A DNA stretch of 40,018 nt, taken from assembly GCA_029247075.1 (NCBI GenBank), contig JAQWLX010000086.1, positions 1 to 40,018 on the forward strand, given 5' to 3'. The notes beneath the pieces are model-generated. The model did not search any database, was not told where the DNA came from, and worked only from the letters and a program-made list of their open reading frames with translations. Position numbers and translations under genes: made by a program. The DNA is from Halieaceae bacterium (GTDB taxonomy: Bacteria; Pseudomonadota; Gammaproteobacteria; Pseudomonadales; Halieaceae). Below are positions 8,754-17,556 of this stretch, one piece after another (the stretch's first letter is position 1; every line of letters starts with the position of its first letter).

Positions 8754-10234
8754 TAATTTGCGACCAAGCTAACTTCGGAGTTGGAGTCGCTAGGCTTTAG
8801 CGCTATTCCAAGGAAACCATAAGATATTGCGATTAACGGACATAACCAGTTTAAAAAGGCATATGGAGCATAACTTATTGTTGCCACTCCCAGTGTTGCT
8901 GACATATAAGCTCCACAGGTATTCCATGGAATCAATGCCGATGTCATAGTTGCTGAATCTTCAATTGTTCTTGATAGATTCAGGCTTGAAAGCCCTATTT
9001 TCTCATACTCATCTTTAAACATTCGTCCTGGTAATGAAATACCCATGTATTGATCAGCCGTTAGCGCGTTTGTTCCTACGCAAGCAATCGTGGTTGCGCT
9101 TATCAGACTGCCGGCGCTGGTGACTCCTTTAAGCGCCCGATTAATGAGGAATCTAAGTATTCCAGTAGCTTCCAAGATACCCCCAAAGCCTAAAGCCGTG
9201 ACAATTAGCCAGACCGTGTTTAGCATGGAACTCATCCCGCCTTTACTTAACAGTTTATCGAGAAATTCGTTTCCGCTATTTAATTGAAATCCGTCGAAGA
9301 GGCTTATCCAAATCCCTTTGAGTGTTGCAAGGCTGATTGAAAGCCCGGGAGAGTTAGCGAGATCAGCAGCAACATTTGATTGGAAAATTGCAGCAAAAAC
9401 AGCTCCAAATAAACTACTTATTACAATGGCTGGATATGCTGCTATGCGCTTATAAATTAAGATCAGCATAAAAATCAGTGGTAGGAGAAGATGCAAACCA
9501 ATATTAAATTCTGATCGAAGGTTTTCTTGTAAAATTCTGATATCGTCGGGAGATGTCGCGATTGACTCACTTATTATTAAAAGAATAATAAGTGTTATTG
9601 CATAGCCAGGAATTGTAGTCCACAGCATATGCTTAATATGTTCAAACAAATCTTGGCCAGCTACGGCCGATGCAAGATTGGTAGTGTCTGATAAAGGTGA
9701 AAGTTTATCGCCGAAATAGGCTCCAGATATAATTGCACCGGCAGTTATTGCTGGGGAAAGTCCAAAGCTAGTTGATATTCCCATAAGACCAATACCTAAA
9801 GTTCCAGCTACAGTCCAAGAACTACCGATACTGACCGCTACTACGGCAGAAATCAGAGAAGATGCCGCGTAAAACATACTTGGTTCAAGAATCTGTACGC
9901 CGTAATAAATCATGCTTGGCACAGTGCCGCAGAGTATCCATGTCCCTATCAAACCTCCAACAGCAAGTAGAATTAAGATTGGTGCCAGTCCTATCATAAT
10001 CCCGTTTAGAATCCCTTCCTGAAGTTGCGGCCAAGGAATCCCAATTTTTTTCCCCACTATAGCGGCAGCAAATGTGGCCATCACTAGCGCAATTTGATTT
10101 GCTCCATATGAAGAATCTGAGCCAAATAAAAAAACTGATAAACCTAAAAGAAAGATAAGTAGCGTAAGTGGAAATAGAGCAAGGGCGATACTGAGATTTC
10201 GTTCCTTTACTTCGTTATCTTGCATATGAGTCAT
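8753..10234 (-). CDS. nhaC: Na+/H+ antiporter, NhaC family
   Basis: Polytopic 493 aa protein; GAYFGDKLSPLSDTTNLASAVAG and IPWNTCGAYMSATLGV are NhaC-family motifs. Confidence 0.88.
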   Translation of the reverse strand: MTHMQDNEVKERNLSIALALFPLTLLIFLLGLSVFLFGSDSSYGANQIALVMATFAAAIVGKKIGIPWPQLQEGILNGIMIGLAPILILLAVGGLIGTWILCGTVPSMIYYGVQILEPSMFYAASSLISAVVAVSIGSSWTVAGTLGIGLMGISTSFGLSPAITAGAIISGAYFGDKLSPLSDTTNLASAVAGQDLFEHIKHMLWTTIPGYAITLIILLIISESIATSPDDIRILQENLRSEFNIGLHLLLPLIFMLILIYKRIAAYPAIVISSLFGAVFAAIFQSNVAADLANSPGLSISLATLKGIWISLFDGFQLNSGNEFLDKLLSKGGMSSMLNTVWLIVTALGFGGILEATGILRFLINRALKGVTSAGSLISATTIACVGTNALTADQYMGISLPGRMFKDEYEKIGLSSLNLSRTIEDSATMTSALIPWNTCGAYMSATLGVATISYAPYAFLNWLCPLIAISYGFLGIALKPSDSNSEVSLVAN

Positions 10235-10355
10235 TGGCCTCTATTAAGAATATTTTCTATAGGAGTTGAAGGTGGCGCAAAAGCGCTAGTGTTATTATAC
10301 CCCCAAGATTTTTTAAATATCTCTATTTTCTCTATCGGTTTTAACTACTAGGATT

Positions 10356-11246
10356 TTGTTAGTGATCAATAAAAATAAATCTTTCTACTATGGTTTGTCA
10401 GCGGTGTTTTTGTGGTCCACATCTGCAACTGCTATAAAACTTGCGTTGGACGTGTTAGATGTTTTTCAGCTATTGTTTTTTTCTACGTTTACCTCTGCGA
10501 TTATTCTCTGTTCTATAGTGTGCTACCAAGGAAGGCGCACACTTTTTTTTGACGTAATAAAAACTAAACTGAGTTACTTTCTTGGGATGGCAATACTTAA
10601 TCCGCTAGTTTTTTACTTTTTATTATTTTCTGCTTACGGCCGCTTGCCTGCTCAGCAAGCACAAACGATTAACTATACTTGGGCAATAACTCTGGGTTTG
10701 TTAAGTGTGCCGTTGTTGGGGCAGCGACTGGGTAAAGTAGATTTCTTGGCTATGTCTCTTGGTTACTTTGGAGTAGTGATAATTGCCACTCAAGGTAGTT
10801 TCTTGTCATTAAAATTTTCCGATGAACTGGGAGTTTTTCTTGCTCTATCCAGCACTATTGTTTGGGCCCTTTACTGGATAATTAACGCTGCTCAAAAACT
10901 GGATCCAGTAGTGGGCTTGGCGATTAATTTCATATTTGCTACTCCTTTCGCATTCGTATTAACCTTGCTATTTTCTGATTCTTTAGCTATCAACTTGGAC
11001 ACTATCTTCCCGGCCATTTATATAGGTATTTGTGAAATGGGGGTTGCTTATGTTTTTTGGATTTTTGCTCTTAGAAAAACAACTTCTATTTCCCGTGTGG
11101 GGAACTTAATCTTTCTCTCTCCGGTGCTTTCGCTGATTTTTATTGCACTCATATTAAACGAGACTATTCAATTGGCCACACTAATTGGCTTGGTGTTAAT
11201 TATTCCAGGAATATATCTACAAAACAAAAAAAGCCAAGCAAAATGA
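10356..11246 (+). CDS. DMT superfamily transporter with EamA domains
   Basis: About 10 hydrophobic segments with an EamA-like internal repeat (LWSTSATAIKLAL; GVFLALSSTIVWALYWIIN); TTG start. Confidence 0.82.
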   Translation: MLVINKNKSFYYGLSAVFLWSTSATAIKLALDVLDVFQLLFFSTFTSAIILCSIVCYQGRRTLFFDVIKTKLSYFLGMAILNPLVFYFLLFSAYGRLPAQQAQTINYTWAITLGLLSVPLLGQRLGKVDFLAMSLGYFGVVIIATQGSFLSLKFSDELGVFLALSSTIVWALYWIINAAQKLDPVVGLAINFIFATPFAFVLTLLFSDSLAINLDTIFPAIYIGICEMGVAYVFWIFALRKTTSISRVGNLIFLSPVLSLIFIALILNETIQLATLIGLVLIIPGIYLQNKKSQAK

Positions 11247-11278
11247 AATGAGGCTTTAATACATTCCAAATATAACAG

Positions 11279-12568
11279 TCATGGATCAAGATGTTTAGTA
11301 TTTGGATGTTCGTTGGGTTTAAAACCAGGTTTAACTAAGCACAACTGCACAGCCCCTATAACTCGCTCTCGAAAACCACCTTCACAATAAGCGAGATAAA
11401 ATTCCCACATTCGAATAAATCTTTCGTCAAATCCCTGGCGGACGACTTCCTCTGATTTGGATAAAAATCTACCTCTCCAGATAGATAAAGTTGTTGCATA
11501 GTCATGTGCTATATCTCGTAAGTGCGTGATTTGCATATCCGTATCTCTCCCTACATGGTATGCAATTTTTCCTATTGAAGGGAGGCAGCCTCCAGGGAAA
11601 ATATATTTCTTAATGAAATCAACCGTATTGGTGGCGGCTCGATATCTTTGATCTGGGATGGTTATTGCCTGTAATACCATCTTTCCATTTGGCGTGAGTA
11701 GTCGACTGCAAGATTCAAAATATTTCCCGAAAAACTGGTCACCTACTGCTTCTATCATCTCTATTGAAACCAGTTTATCAAACTGCCCGCTTAAGTTGCG
11801 GTAATCTTCGAGTAATACACTTATTTTTTCCTCTAAACCGTATTTCTTCACTTTCTCTAGCGCATATTTATATTGTTGTTTTGATATTGTCGTTGTTGTT
11901 ACTTGACAATTAAATTGTTGCGCAGAGTAGATGGCCATTCCACCCCAACCAGTGCCAATTTCTAATAGATGATCTTCTTCGGTTAGTTCTAGCAGTTGAC
12001 AAAGGTTGTCGAGTTTATCCTGAGACGCCTTGTCAAGATTACTCGCCCCATCAAAAAATACAGCTGACGAATACATCATTCTGTCATCTAGAAACAACTT
12101 AAAAAAATTATTACCTAGGTCGTAGTGAGCTGCTACGTTGCGTTGAGAACCTTCAACGGTATTTCTGTTAAAGAAATGTTCTATTGAGAGTCTGAGTCTG
12201 CCAGCCAGATTTTGCTGATAACGCATTTTTTCTAACATACTTAGATTCGCACTGAAAAGTTGTATGACTATTGGGAGGTTGGGGGAGTTCCAGCCTCCAT
12301 CTATATATGCTTCACCTGACGCTAATACTCCGCCACTTAAAATATTTCCATAAACGCTTCTGTCATGGATTATCACTTCTGCATTAAGATCTTTTCTTTG
12401 TTTGTCTTTGCCTAAAGTGATTTTCCCATAATCATCTTCTATAGTTAAAATCCCAACTGAAATTTTATTAAATAGTCTTAACAAAATGCTTCGGCTTAGC
12501 GATTTTTTTCTATCAGATAGTTGATTCATACCTAATAAATTAAGTAGTGAGATAATACCTTTAGTCAT
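11279..12568 (-). CDS. cfa: Cyclopropane-fatty-acyl-phospholipid synthase family SAM methyltransferase
   Basis: NVAAHYDLGNNFFKLFLDDRMMYSSAVF, LLEIGTGWGGMAIYSA, SIEMIEAVGDQFFGKYF, FIKKYIFPGGCLPSI. Confidence 0.93.
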   Translation of the reverse strand: MTKGIISLLNLLGMNQLSDRKKSLSRSILLRLFNKISVGILTIEDDYGKITLGKDKQRKDLNAEVIIHDRSVYGNILSGGVLASGEAYIDGGWNSPNLPIVIQLFSANLSMLEKMRYQQNLAGRLRLSIEHFFNRNTVEGSQRNVAAHYDLGNNFFKLFLDDRMMYSSAVFFDGASNLDKASQDKLDNLCQLLELTEEDHLLEIGTGWGGMAIYSAQQFNCQVTTTTISKQQYKYALEKVKKYGLEEKISVLLEDYRNLSGQFDKLVSIEMIEAVGDQFFGKYFESCSRLLTPNGKMVLQAITIPDQRYRAATNTVDFIKKYIFPGGCLPSIGKIAYHVGRDTDMQITHLRDIAHDYATTLSIWRGRFLSKSEEVVRQGFDERFIRMWEFYLAYCEGGFRERVIGAVQLCLVKPGFKPNEHPNTKHLDP

Positions 12569-13324
12569 TTAATGCCTCGGAGAATTTCTTTTAGGATGAG
12601 AATGAAGTGGCGTACCCTTGACAAATAATTTGAGCGCTTCCCAATAGATAGCCGCTCCTATATTGATGGTCATGAGCGGATATCGAATCAGGTGTAGATT
12701 TAATGACCATGCATTTAAGGCTCTCGCTTTTAGAGCTAGGCTGGCATCGAAGATCAATCGATCATCCTGATAATTTTTTAAGTGGACTATTAATCTTGAT
12801 CCTGGTGCATTGCTGCGCCAGTGATACTGCATGTCCATTGGGTTGAAAGGAGACACATGAAGCGATTTTTCAAATTCTGTTTTTAACCAAGTGTCAGTCC
12901 CAGGCCCCTCGAGGACATAGCTGTGACGTTCGTCCCAAGGGGTGTTGTTAACCTCGGCGACAATATACTGCAGTTCGGTCATTTCTCGGTTGTAGCAATA
13001 ATAAAATGCGATAGGGTTCATTTGAAAACCAAAATAGCGAAGGTTTGCGAGCAAAAAAATTGGCCCGTCATGAAGAGCCTTTGTTTCCACAAATATTCTT
13101 TGCCGCACTTCTTCGATTAGTGAGTTTTTATTATCGCCTAGGAAATCTGACCTCTTAAAATAACCTAAAGCAAAATGCCGAGCGGACCAAAGCGGAATTT
13201 TATCTAGTAAACCCGGAAGTTCCTGAAGACAAATGAAGGGCATAAAAACACGGTACGTGAAACTATGCATAGTGGGTTCGTGTCTTCGGTGACGAAGTAG
13301 GCCGGTGTATAGTTTTGACTTCAT
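12569..13324 (-). CDS. DUF1365 domain-containing protein
   Basis: LYTGLLRHRRHEPTMHSFTYRVFMPFICLQELP, YFGFQMNPIAFYYCYN, EVNNTPWDERHSYVL; lies between cfa and an FAD oxidoreductase, a familiar arrangement. Confidence 0.92.
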   Translation of the reverse strand: MKSKLYTGLLRHRRHEPTMHSFTYRVFMPFICLQELPGLLDKIPLWSARHFALGYFKRSDFLGDNKNSLIEEVRQRIFVETKALHDGPIFLLANLRYFGFQMNPIAFYYCYNREMTELQYIVAEVNNTPWDERHSYVLEGPGTDTWLKTEFEKSLHVSPFNPMDMQYHWRSNAPGSRLIVHLKNYQDDRLIFDASLALKARALNAWSLNLHLIRYPLMTINIGAAIYWEALKLFVKGTPLHSHPKRNSPRH

Positions 13325-13341
13325 GTGTTTATATGTGGCAC

Positions 13342-14583
13342 TTATGTTAGTTCTTTGGCAATTTTAAGAGCGCTATTAACTCCATCTTCATGGAAACCAT
13401 TCCCCCAATAGGCTCCGCAGTACCAGGTATTGGAAACGCCATTTATAGAAGCCCAATGTTTTTGGGCTGAGCAGGCCTTGAATGAGAATACTGGGTGTTG
13501 GTATTCGAATTTCCCCAGAATCTTACGCGCGTTTATTGAGTTGGAATCATTCAGAGTGATACAGAATGTCTCGGGAGCAGAGATTCCTTGAAGAATGTTC
13601 ATATTGTATGTGACTGTTGCCCTGTAATTATTCGATCTCAATCTATAGTTCCAGCTACTCCAGACTTTAGGATTTTTCGGTAATAGTTGAGTGTCAGTAT
13701 GTAAGATAACCTCATTAACCTGATAGGGTATGGCTCCTAAAATTTGCTTCTCTTCTTCGAGTGGATCCTCGAGAATTTTTAGGGCTTGATCAGAGTGAGT
13801 TGCTATGACGACCTGGTCAAAAAAATAAGTCTGTCCCCTTTCTACTTGAACACGAACTTTATTCTTTTCTTGTCGTGATATTGATGTTACTCGACAATTC
13901 GTAAGAATATTGTCTCTAAATCTCGAGGTTAGAGGAGCAAGGTATTCTCGAGAACCTCCTTCAATTACATGCCATTGAGGTCTATTTCGAATAGAGAGCA
14001 ATCCGTGATTATGAAAAAACGAAACAAAGAAAATAGCAGGGAAATCCAATACGTTATCCCAGTCTGCAGACCAGATTGCCGATCCCATGGCAATCAGATA
14101 TTTATCTACAAAAATTTTGCTATAGCTGTTTCTTAATAGGTAGCAGCCAAGTTTTTCTGAAGGGTCTATGTTGTTTGTTTTTAGATCGTTTGTGGCTTGT
14201 TTATTAAAACGAATAATGTCTCTAAGCATCGTCAAGAAAGACCAGGAAAATATATTTTGGCGTTGAGCAAAAATCGCATCTAGATTCTTGCCGGCATATT
14301 CAATACCTGTTTCTAGATCGCTTAAAGAAAAACCCATAGAGGTGTTTTTTTTTGCAATACCTAGCTCTTCTATTAATTTAACAAAATTTGGATAATTCCT
14401 ATCATTAAAGACAATGAAGCCTGTATCAATTTGGTAGGTCTTATCATCCAGTTGAACGTCACATGTCGCCGTGTGTCCACCAATTCTTCTCTCGGATTCA
14501 AAAACAGTTACTTCATGGCTCTTTTCGAGAAAGTAGGCACAGGAAAGACCTGAGATGCCTGAACCCACAATTCCTATTTTCAT
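13342..14583 (-). CDS. FAD-dependent oxidoreductase (NAD(P)-binding/amine-oxidase-like)
   Basis: MKIGIVGSGISGLSCAYFLEKSHEVTVFESERRIGGHTATCDV dinucleotide-binding motif. Track starts at 14598 (TTG); ATG at 14583, preceded by AAGGG, is preferred. Confidence 0.9.
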   Translation of the reverse strand: MKIGIVGSGISGLSCAYFLEKSHEVTVFESERRIGGHTATCDVQLDDKTYQIDTGFIVFNDRNYPNFVKLIEELGIAKKNTSMGFSLSDLETGIEYAGKNLDAIFAQRQNIFSWSFLTMLRDIIRFNKQATNDLKTNNIDPSEKLGCYLLRNSYSKIFVDKYLIAMGSAIWSADWDNVLDFPAIFFVSFFHNHGLLSIRNRPQWHVIEGGSREYLAPLTSRFRDNILTNCRVTSISRQEKNKVRVQVERGQTYFFDQVVIATHSDQALKILEDPLEEEKQILGAIPYQVNEVILHTDTQLLPKNPKVWSSWNYRLRSNNYRATVTYNMNILQGISAPETFCITLNDSNSINARKILGKFEYQHPVFSFKACSAQKHWASINGVSNTWYCGAYWGNGFHEDGVNSALKIAKELT

Positions 14584-14623
14584 AGCACCCTTGGCCAAAA
14601 TATTTTACTTTATCTAACTTACC

Positions 14624-14653
14624 GTGTTACGAATTATAGCTTTTTTTGGATCA
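14624..14653 (-). promoter_or_regulatory. ECF (RpoE/ChrR-type) promoter for the FAD oxidoreductase-DUF1365-cfa operon
   Basis: Minus strand: TGATCC (14653-14648), N18, TAACAC (14629-14624), about 40 bp upstream of the ATG at 14583. Confidence 0.75.
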
Positions 14654-14680
14654 ACCTTTTAAAAACTTAAGAGGATCATA

Positions 14681-14709
14681 TGATCCGAAAGAGGAAAAAG
14701 TTCGTAAAT
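14681..14709 (+). promoter_or_regulatory. ECF (RpoE/ChrR-type) autoregulatory promoter for the sigma/anti-sigma operon
   Basis: TGATCC (14681-14686), N18, TAAAT (14705-14709), upstream of the sigma ATG at 14760. Confidence 0.75.
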
Positions 14710-14759
14710 GCAGGAAGTCACCATACTTGGTAAACTATTAACACACACAGAGTGGACTT

Positions 14760-15350
14760 ATGGCAGTGCCAGATTCAAAAAAGACCGAAGATCAAAAGGA
14801 CTGGGATGCATGTCTCGCGTCGATAGCTGTCTCCAATTCAGAGGCATTTGCGGATTTTTTCAATCACTTCGCCCCGTTAATTAAGTCATTTGCTTTTTCA
14901 GGGTCTTCTATGTCTGCAATCCATGCCGATGAATTGGTTCAGGAAGTCATGATTAAAGTTTGGCAAAAAGCAGCAGCATTTGATCCTAAGAAAGCCTCAG
15001 CAACCACTTGGTTATATGCGGTCGCTAGAAACTGCAGAACTGATCTCTACAGGAAGCTTCGAAAATTTGATACGCCCCTAACTGCAGAAGATTTGATGAT
15101 AGAGGAAGAGTCGCAAGAAGCGTTTGATCTCTTACAAATAAAGCGGAATGCTGAAACTATTCGAGAAAAGCTACAAGCCTTACCGAATGAGCAAAGACAG
15201 GTTATCGCAAAAATCTACATGGAAGGAAAATCTCACTCAGAAGTTTCCGCTGAATTAGACCTGCCATTGGGTACCGTTAAATCGAGAGTGCGCCTAGCGA
15301 TTAATAAGCTCGGTGTTCAGTTGGCACCTACGGGAGATTCGCATGATTAA
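14760..15350 (+). CDS. rpoE: ECF RNA polymerase sigma factor of the RpoE/ChrR (ECF11-like) group
   Basis: Sigma region 2 (ADELVQEVMIKVWQKAAAFDPKKASATTWLYAVARNCRTDLYRKLRKFD) and region 4 (LPNEQRQVIAKIYMEGKSHSEVSAELDLPLGTVKSRVRLAINKL). Confidence 0.93.
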   Translation: MAVPDSKKTEDQKDWDACLASIAVSNSEAFADFFNHFAPLIKSFAFSGSSMSAIHADELVQEVMIKVWQKAAAFDPKKASATTWLYAVARNCRTDLYRKLRKFDTPLTAEDLMIEEESQEAFDLLQIKRNAETIREKLQALPNEQRQVIAKIYMEGKSHSEVSAELDLPLGTVKSRVRLAINKLGVQLAPTGDSHD

Positions 15351-15996
15351 GCATCATCCAGATGTTAATTTGTTGGTGGATTATGTGTCGGGAAATATTT
15401 CCCCTGCGAAGGCCGGATGCATTTCTACTCATAATAGCTATTGTGGTATTTGCCGAAAAACCACCTTCCAGTTGGAGACTTTGGGCGCAGAGTTATTAAA
15501 AGATTTAGAGTCACCACCAGTCCATAATTCGACCTTCGATTCAGTGTTAGCTAGATTAGAAAATTCACCCCAAGGCCAGAGTGAATCGTTGAATTGCAAG
15601 CAAGAGTCGTTTCCTCTTGTATTAAAGAAGTTAATGAGTAAAGAGTTTGAAGATCTTGAGTGGAGGAAGGTGACTAGTGCGTTATCTGTAAGTCGGTTAC
15701 ATACAGGTGACTTGAAACATGAATGTGCGCTATACCAAATAGCCGCTGGAGGAAAGATACCTGAACACGATCATAAAGGTGTCGAGATGACTGTTGTCAT
15801 TAGCGGAGGATTTTCCGATAGGCAGGGTGTGTATCATAAGGGAGATTTCATTTTTCGTGAAAAAGATCAGATTCACGCGCCAACAGCATTAGAATCAGAA
15901 GATTGTATTTGTTTGGCTGTTTCTGACGCTCCCCTGCGTTTTACAGATTGGAGATATCGCTGGATGAATCCCTTTCTTCGTTTTAGTGCAGGTTAG
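15343..15996 (+). CDS. chrR: ChrR-type zinc-dependent anti-sigma factor with C-terminal cupin domain
   Basis: Internal ATG at 15343 (8 bp overlap with the sigma gene) preferred over the track start 15313. HxxxCxxC (HNSYCGIC) zinc motif and cupin HDHKGVE...H. Confidence 0.92.
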   Translation: MIKHHPDVNLLVDYVSGNISPAKAGCISTHNSYCGICRKTTFQLETLGAELLKDLESPPVHNSTFDSVLARLENSPQGQSESLNCKQESFPLVLKKLMSKEFEDLEWRKVTSALSVSRLHTGDLKHECALYQIAAGGKIPEHDHKGVEMTVVISGGFSDRQGVYHKGDFIFREKDQIHAPTALESEDCICLAVSDAPLRFTDWRYRWMNPFLRFSAG

Positions 15997-16122
15997 AAAC
16001 GCTTTTTTTTACGCCATTTTTGTTCTTTCAATAGTATAATTTTAGTCGATATTGCATTTTGTCTCCTATAAAATCCGTCTTTTTATCATCAAAACTAGAA
16101 GATATTAAGGGAATTTAGCGTT

Positions 16123-17265
16123 ATGCATCTAGTCGTACCTAGAGAAATCCTCCCCGGGGAAAATAGAGTTCCGATTATTCCAGATACTGTAAATAAGTTT
16201 TGTCGTCTAGGAGCGATCGTCTCTATTGAGAGTGGTTTAGGTAGTAGGTCAGGGTTCACTGATGAGGAATACGAGCAAGCTGGAGCAGTAATCTCTTCGG
16301 AAAGAGCCCAATTAATTCAGAGTGCGGATATGCTACTCAGACTGCGCAAGCCTGCAGTGGGAGACGTGACTTTGATGAAAGAAGGATGTGTTCACGTTAG
16401 TTATTTGGATCCATTTAATGAGAAGGAATTAGTATCCGCACTGATGGTTAGAGGTGTAACCGCAATAAGTATGGAGATGATTCCAAGGACAACTCGCAGC
16501 CAAAAAATGGACGCCTTAAGTTCGCAAGCAAATCTTGCTGGTTATGTGATGGTGATGCAGGCGGCGATCCATTTGCCGAGGATATTCCCAATGATGATGA
16601 CCCCAGCTGGAACATTGAAGCCCGCAAATGTATTTGTTATTGGAGCAGGTGTAGCAGGTTTGCAGGCAATAGCAACTGCTAAGCGATTGGGAGCGAAAGT
16701 GACTGCTTTTGACACTCGTCCAGTCGTCGCAGAGCAAGTGCAATCTTTAGGCGCTAAGTTTCTCGAAATTGACTTGGGTGAGACTGGTCAAACTAGTGAT
16801 GGATATGCTAAAGAGTTAAGCGCCGAGCAAGTGGAGTTACAAAAGAAAGCGCAGGCCGAGGTTATAGCTAAGTCAGATGTTGTTATTACGACGGCGCAGG
16901 TATTTGGCCGAAAACCGCCGGTGCTTGTTACAAAGGAAATGATCTCTGGGATGTCTCCAGGTTCGGTAATCGTTGATATGGCCGCAGAAACTGGAGGCAA
17001 TGTCGAAGGCTCAGTTCCTGATGGAGTGATTGAGATTTCTGGAGTTACCGTAATTGGTAAGGCTAATTTAGCAGGATCGGTAGCAAAAGACGCTAGTCAA
17101 ATGTATTCGTCTAATCTTTTTAATTTGATTGAGGATAATTGGAGCGAAGAAAAAAATGCCTTCATTGTTGATTTTGATGACGACATCTTGCGTGGATGTG
17201 TCATTACCCATGGCGGAGAAGTAGTCCACGATACGATTAAGCAAATATGGCAAGGAGACTCTTGA
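16123..17265 (+). CDS. pntAA: NAD(P) transhydrogenase subunit alpha part 1
   Basis: MHLVVPREILPGENRVPIIPDTV..., RTTRSQKMDALSSQANLAGY, VFVIGAGVAGLQAIATAKRLGAKVTAFDTR. Confidence 0.95.
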   Translation: MHLVVPREILPGENRVPIIPDTVNKFCRLGAIVSIESGLGSRSGFTDEEYEQAGAVISSERAQLIQSADMLLRLRKPAVGDVTLMKEGCVHVSYLDPFNEKELVSALMVRGVTAISMEMIPRTTRSQKMDALSSQANLAGYVMVMQAAIHLPRIFPMMMTPAGTLKPANVFVIGAGVAGLQAIATAKRLGAKVTAFDTRPVVAEQVQSLGAKFLEIDLGETGQTSDGYAKELSAEQVELQKKAQAEVIAKSDVVITTAQVFGRKPPVLVTKEMISGMSPGSVIVDMAAETGGNVEGSVPDGVIEISGVTVIGKANLAGSVAKDASQMYSSNLFNLIEDNWSEEKNAFIVDFDDDILRGCVITHGGEVVHDTIKQIWQGDS

Positions 17266-17266
17266 C

Positions 17267-17554
17267 ATGATTCCTCCCGAGGTTTTTTTAACATTTATTC
17301 TAATGTTGTCGGTCTTTTTAGGTTTTGAATTGATTAGCAAGGTTCCTGCGACCTTACATACTCCTTTAATGTCTGGTGCGAACGCGATTTCAGGTATTAC
17401 GCTAGTTGGTGCGGTCGGTTTGGCGGGGACTGGAAATCACGACTTGTCCAATTGGCTTGGTGCTGCTGCGGTTGGCCTCGCCACTATAAACGTGGTGGGT
17501 GGATATTTGGTTACTGATCGTATGCTTGCAATGTTTAAAAAGAAGGAGAATTGA
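17267..17554 (+). CDS. pntAB: NAD(P) transhydrogenase subunit alpha part 2 (membrane)
   Basis: VFLGFELISKVPATLHTPLMSGANAISGITLVGAV, short membrane subunit. Confidence 0.95.
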   Translation: MIPPEVFLTFILMLSVFLGFELISKVPATLHTPLMSGANAISGITLVGAVGLAGTGNHDLSNWLGAAAVGLATINVVGGYLVTDRMLAMFKKKEN

Positions 17555-17556
17555 TT

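Noticed and set aside
10273-10286. Small GC inverted repeat GGCGCAAAAGCGCT upstream of the EamA transporter
   Set aside because: Only 4 bp of perfect stem; too short to call a terminator or operator.
11229-11257. AAAGCC...GGCTTT inverted repeat at the end of the EamA gene
   Set aside because: Six-bp stem with a large loop and no U-tract; not convincing as a terminator.
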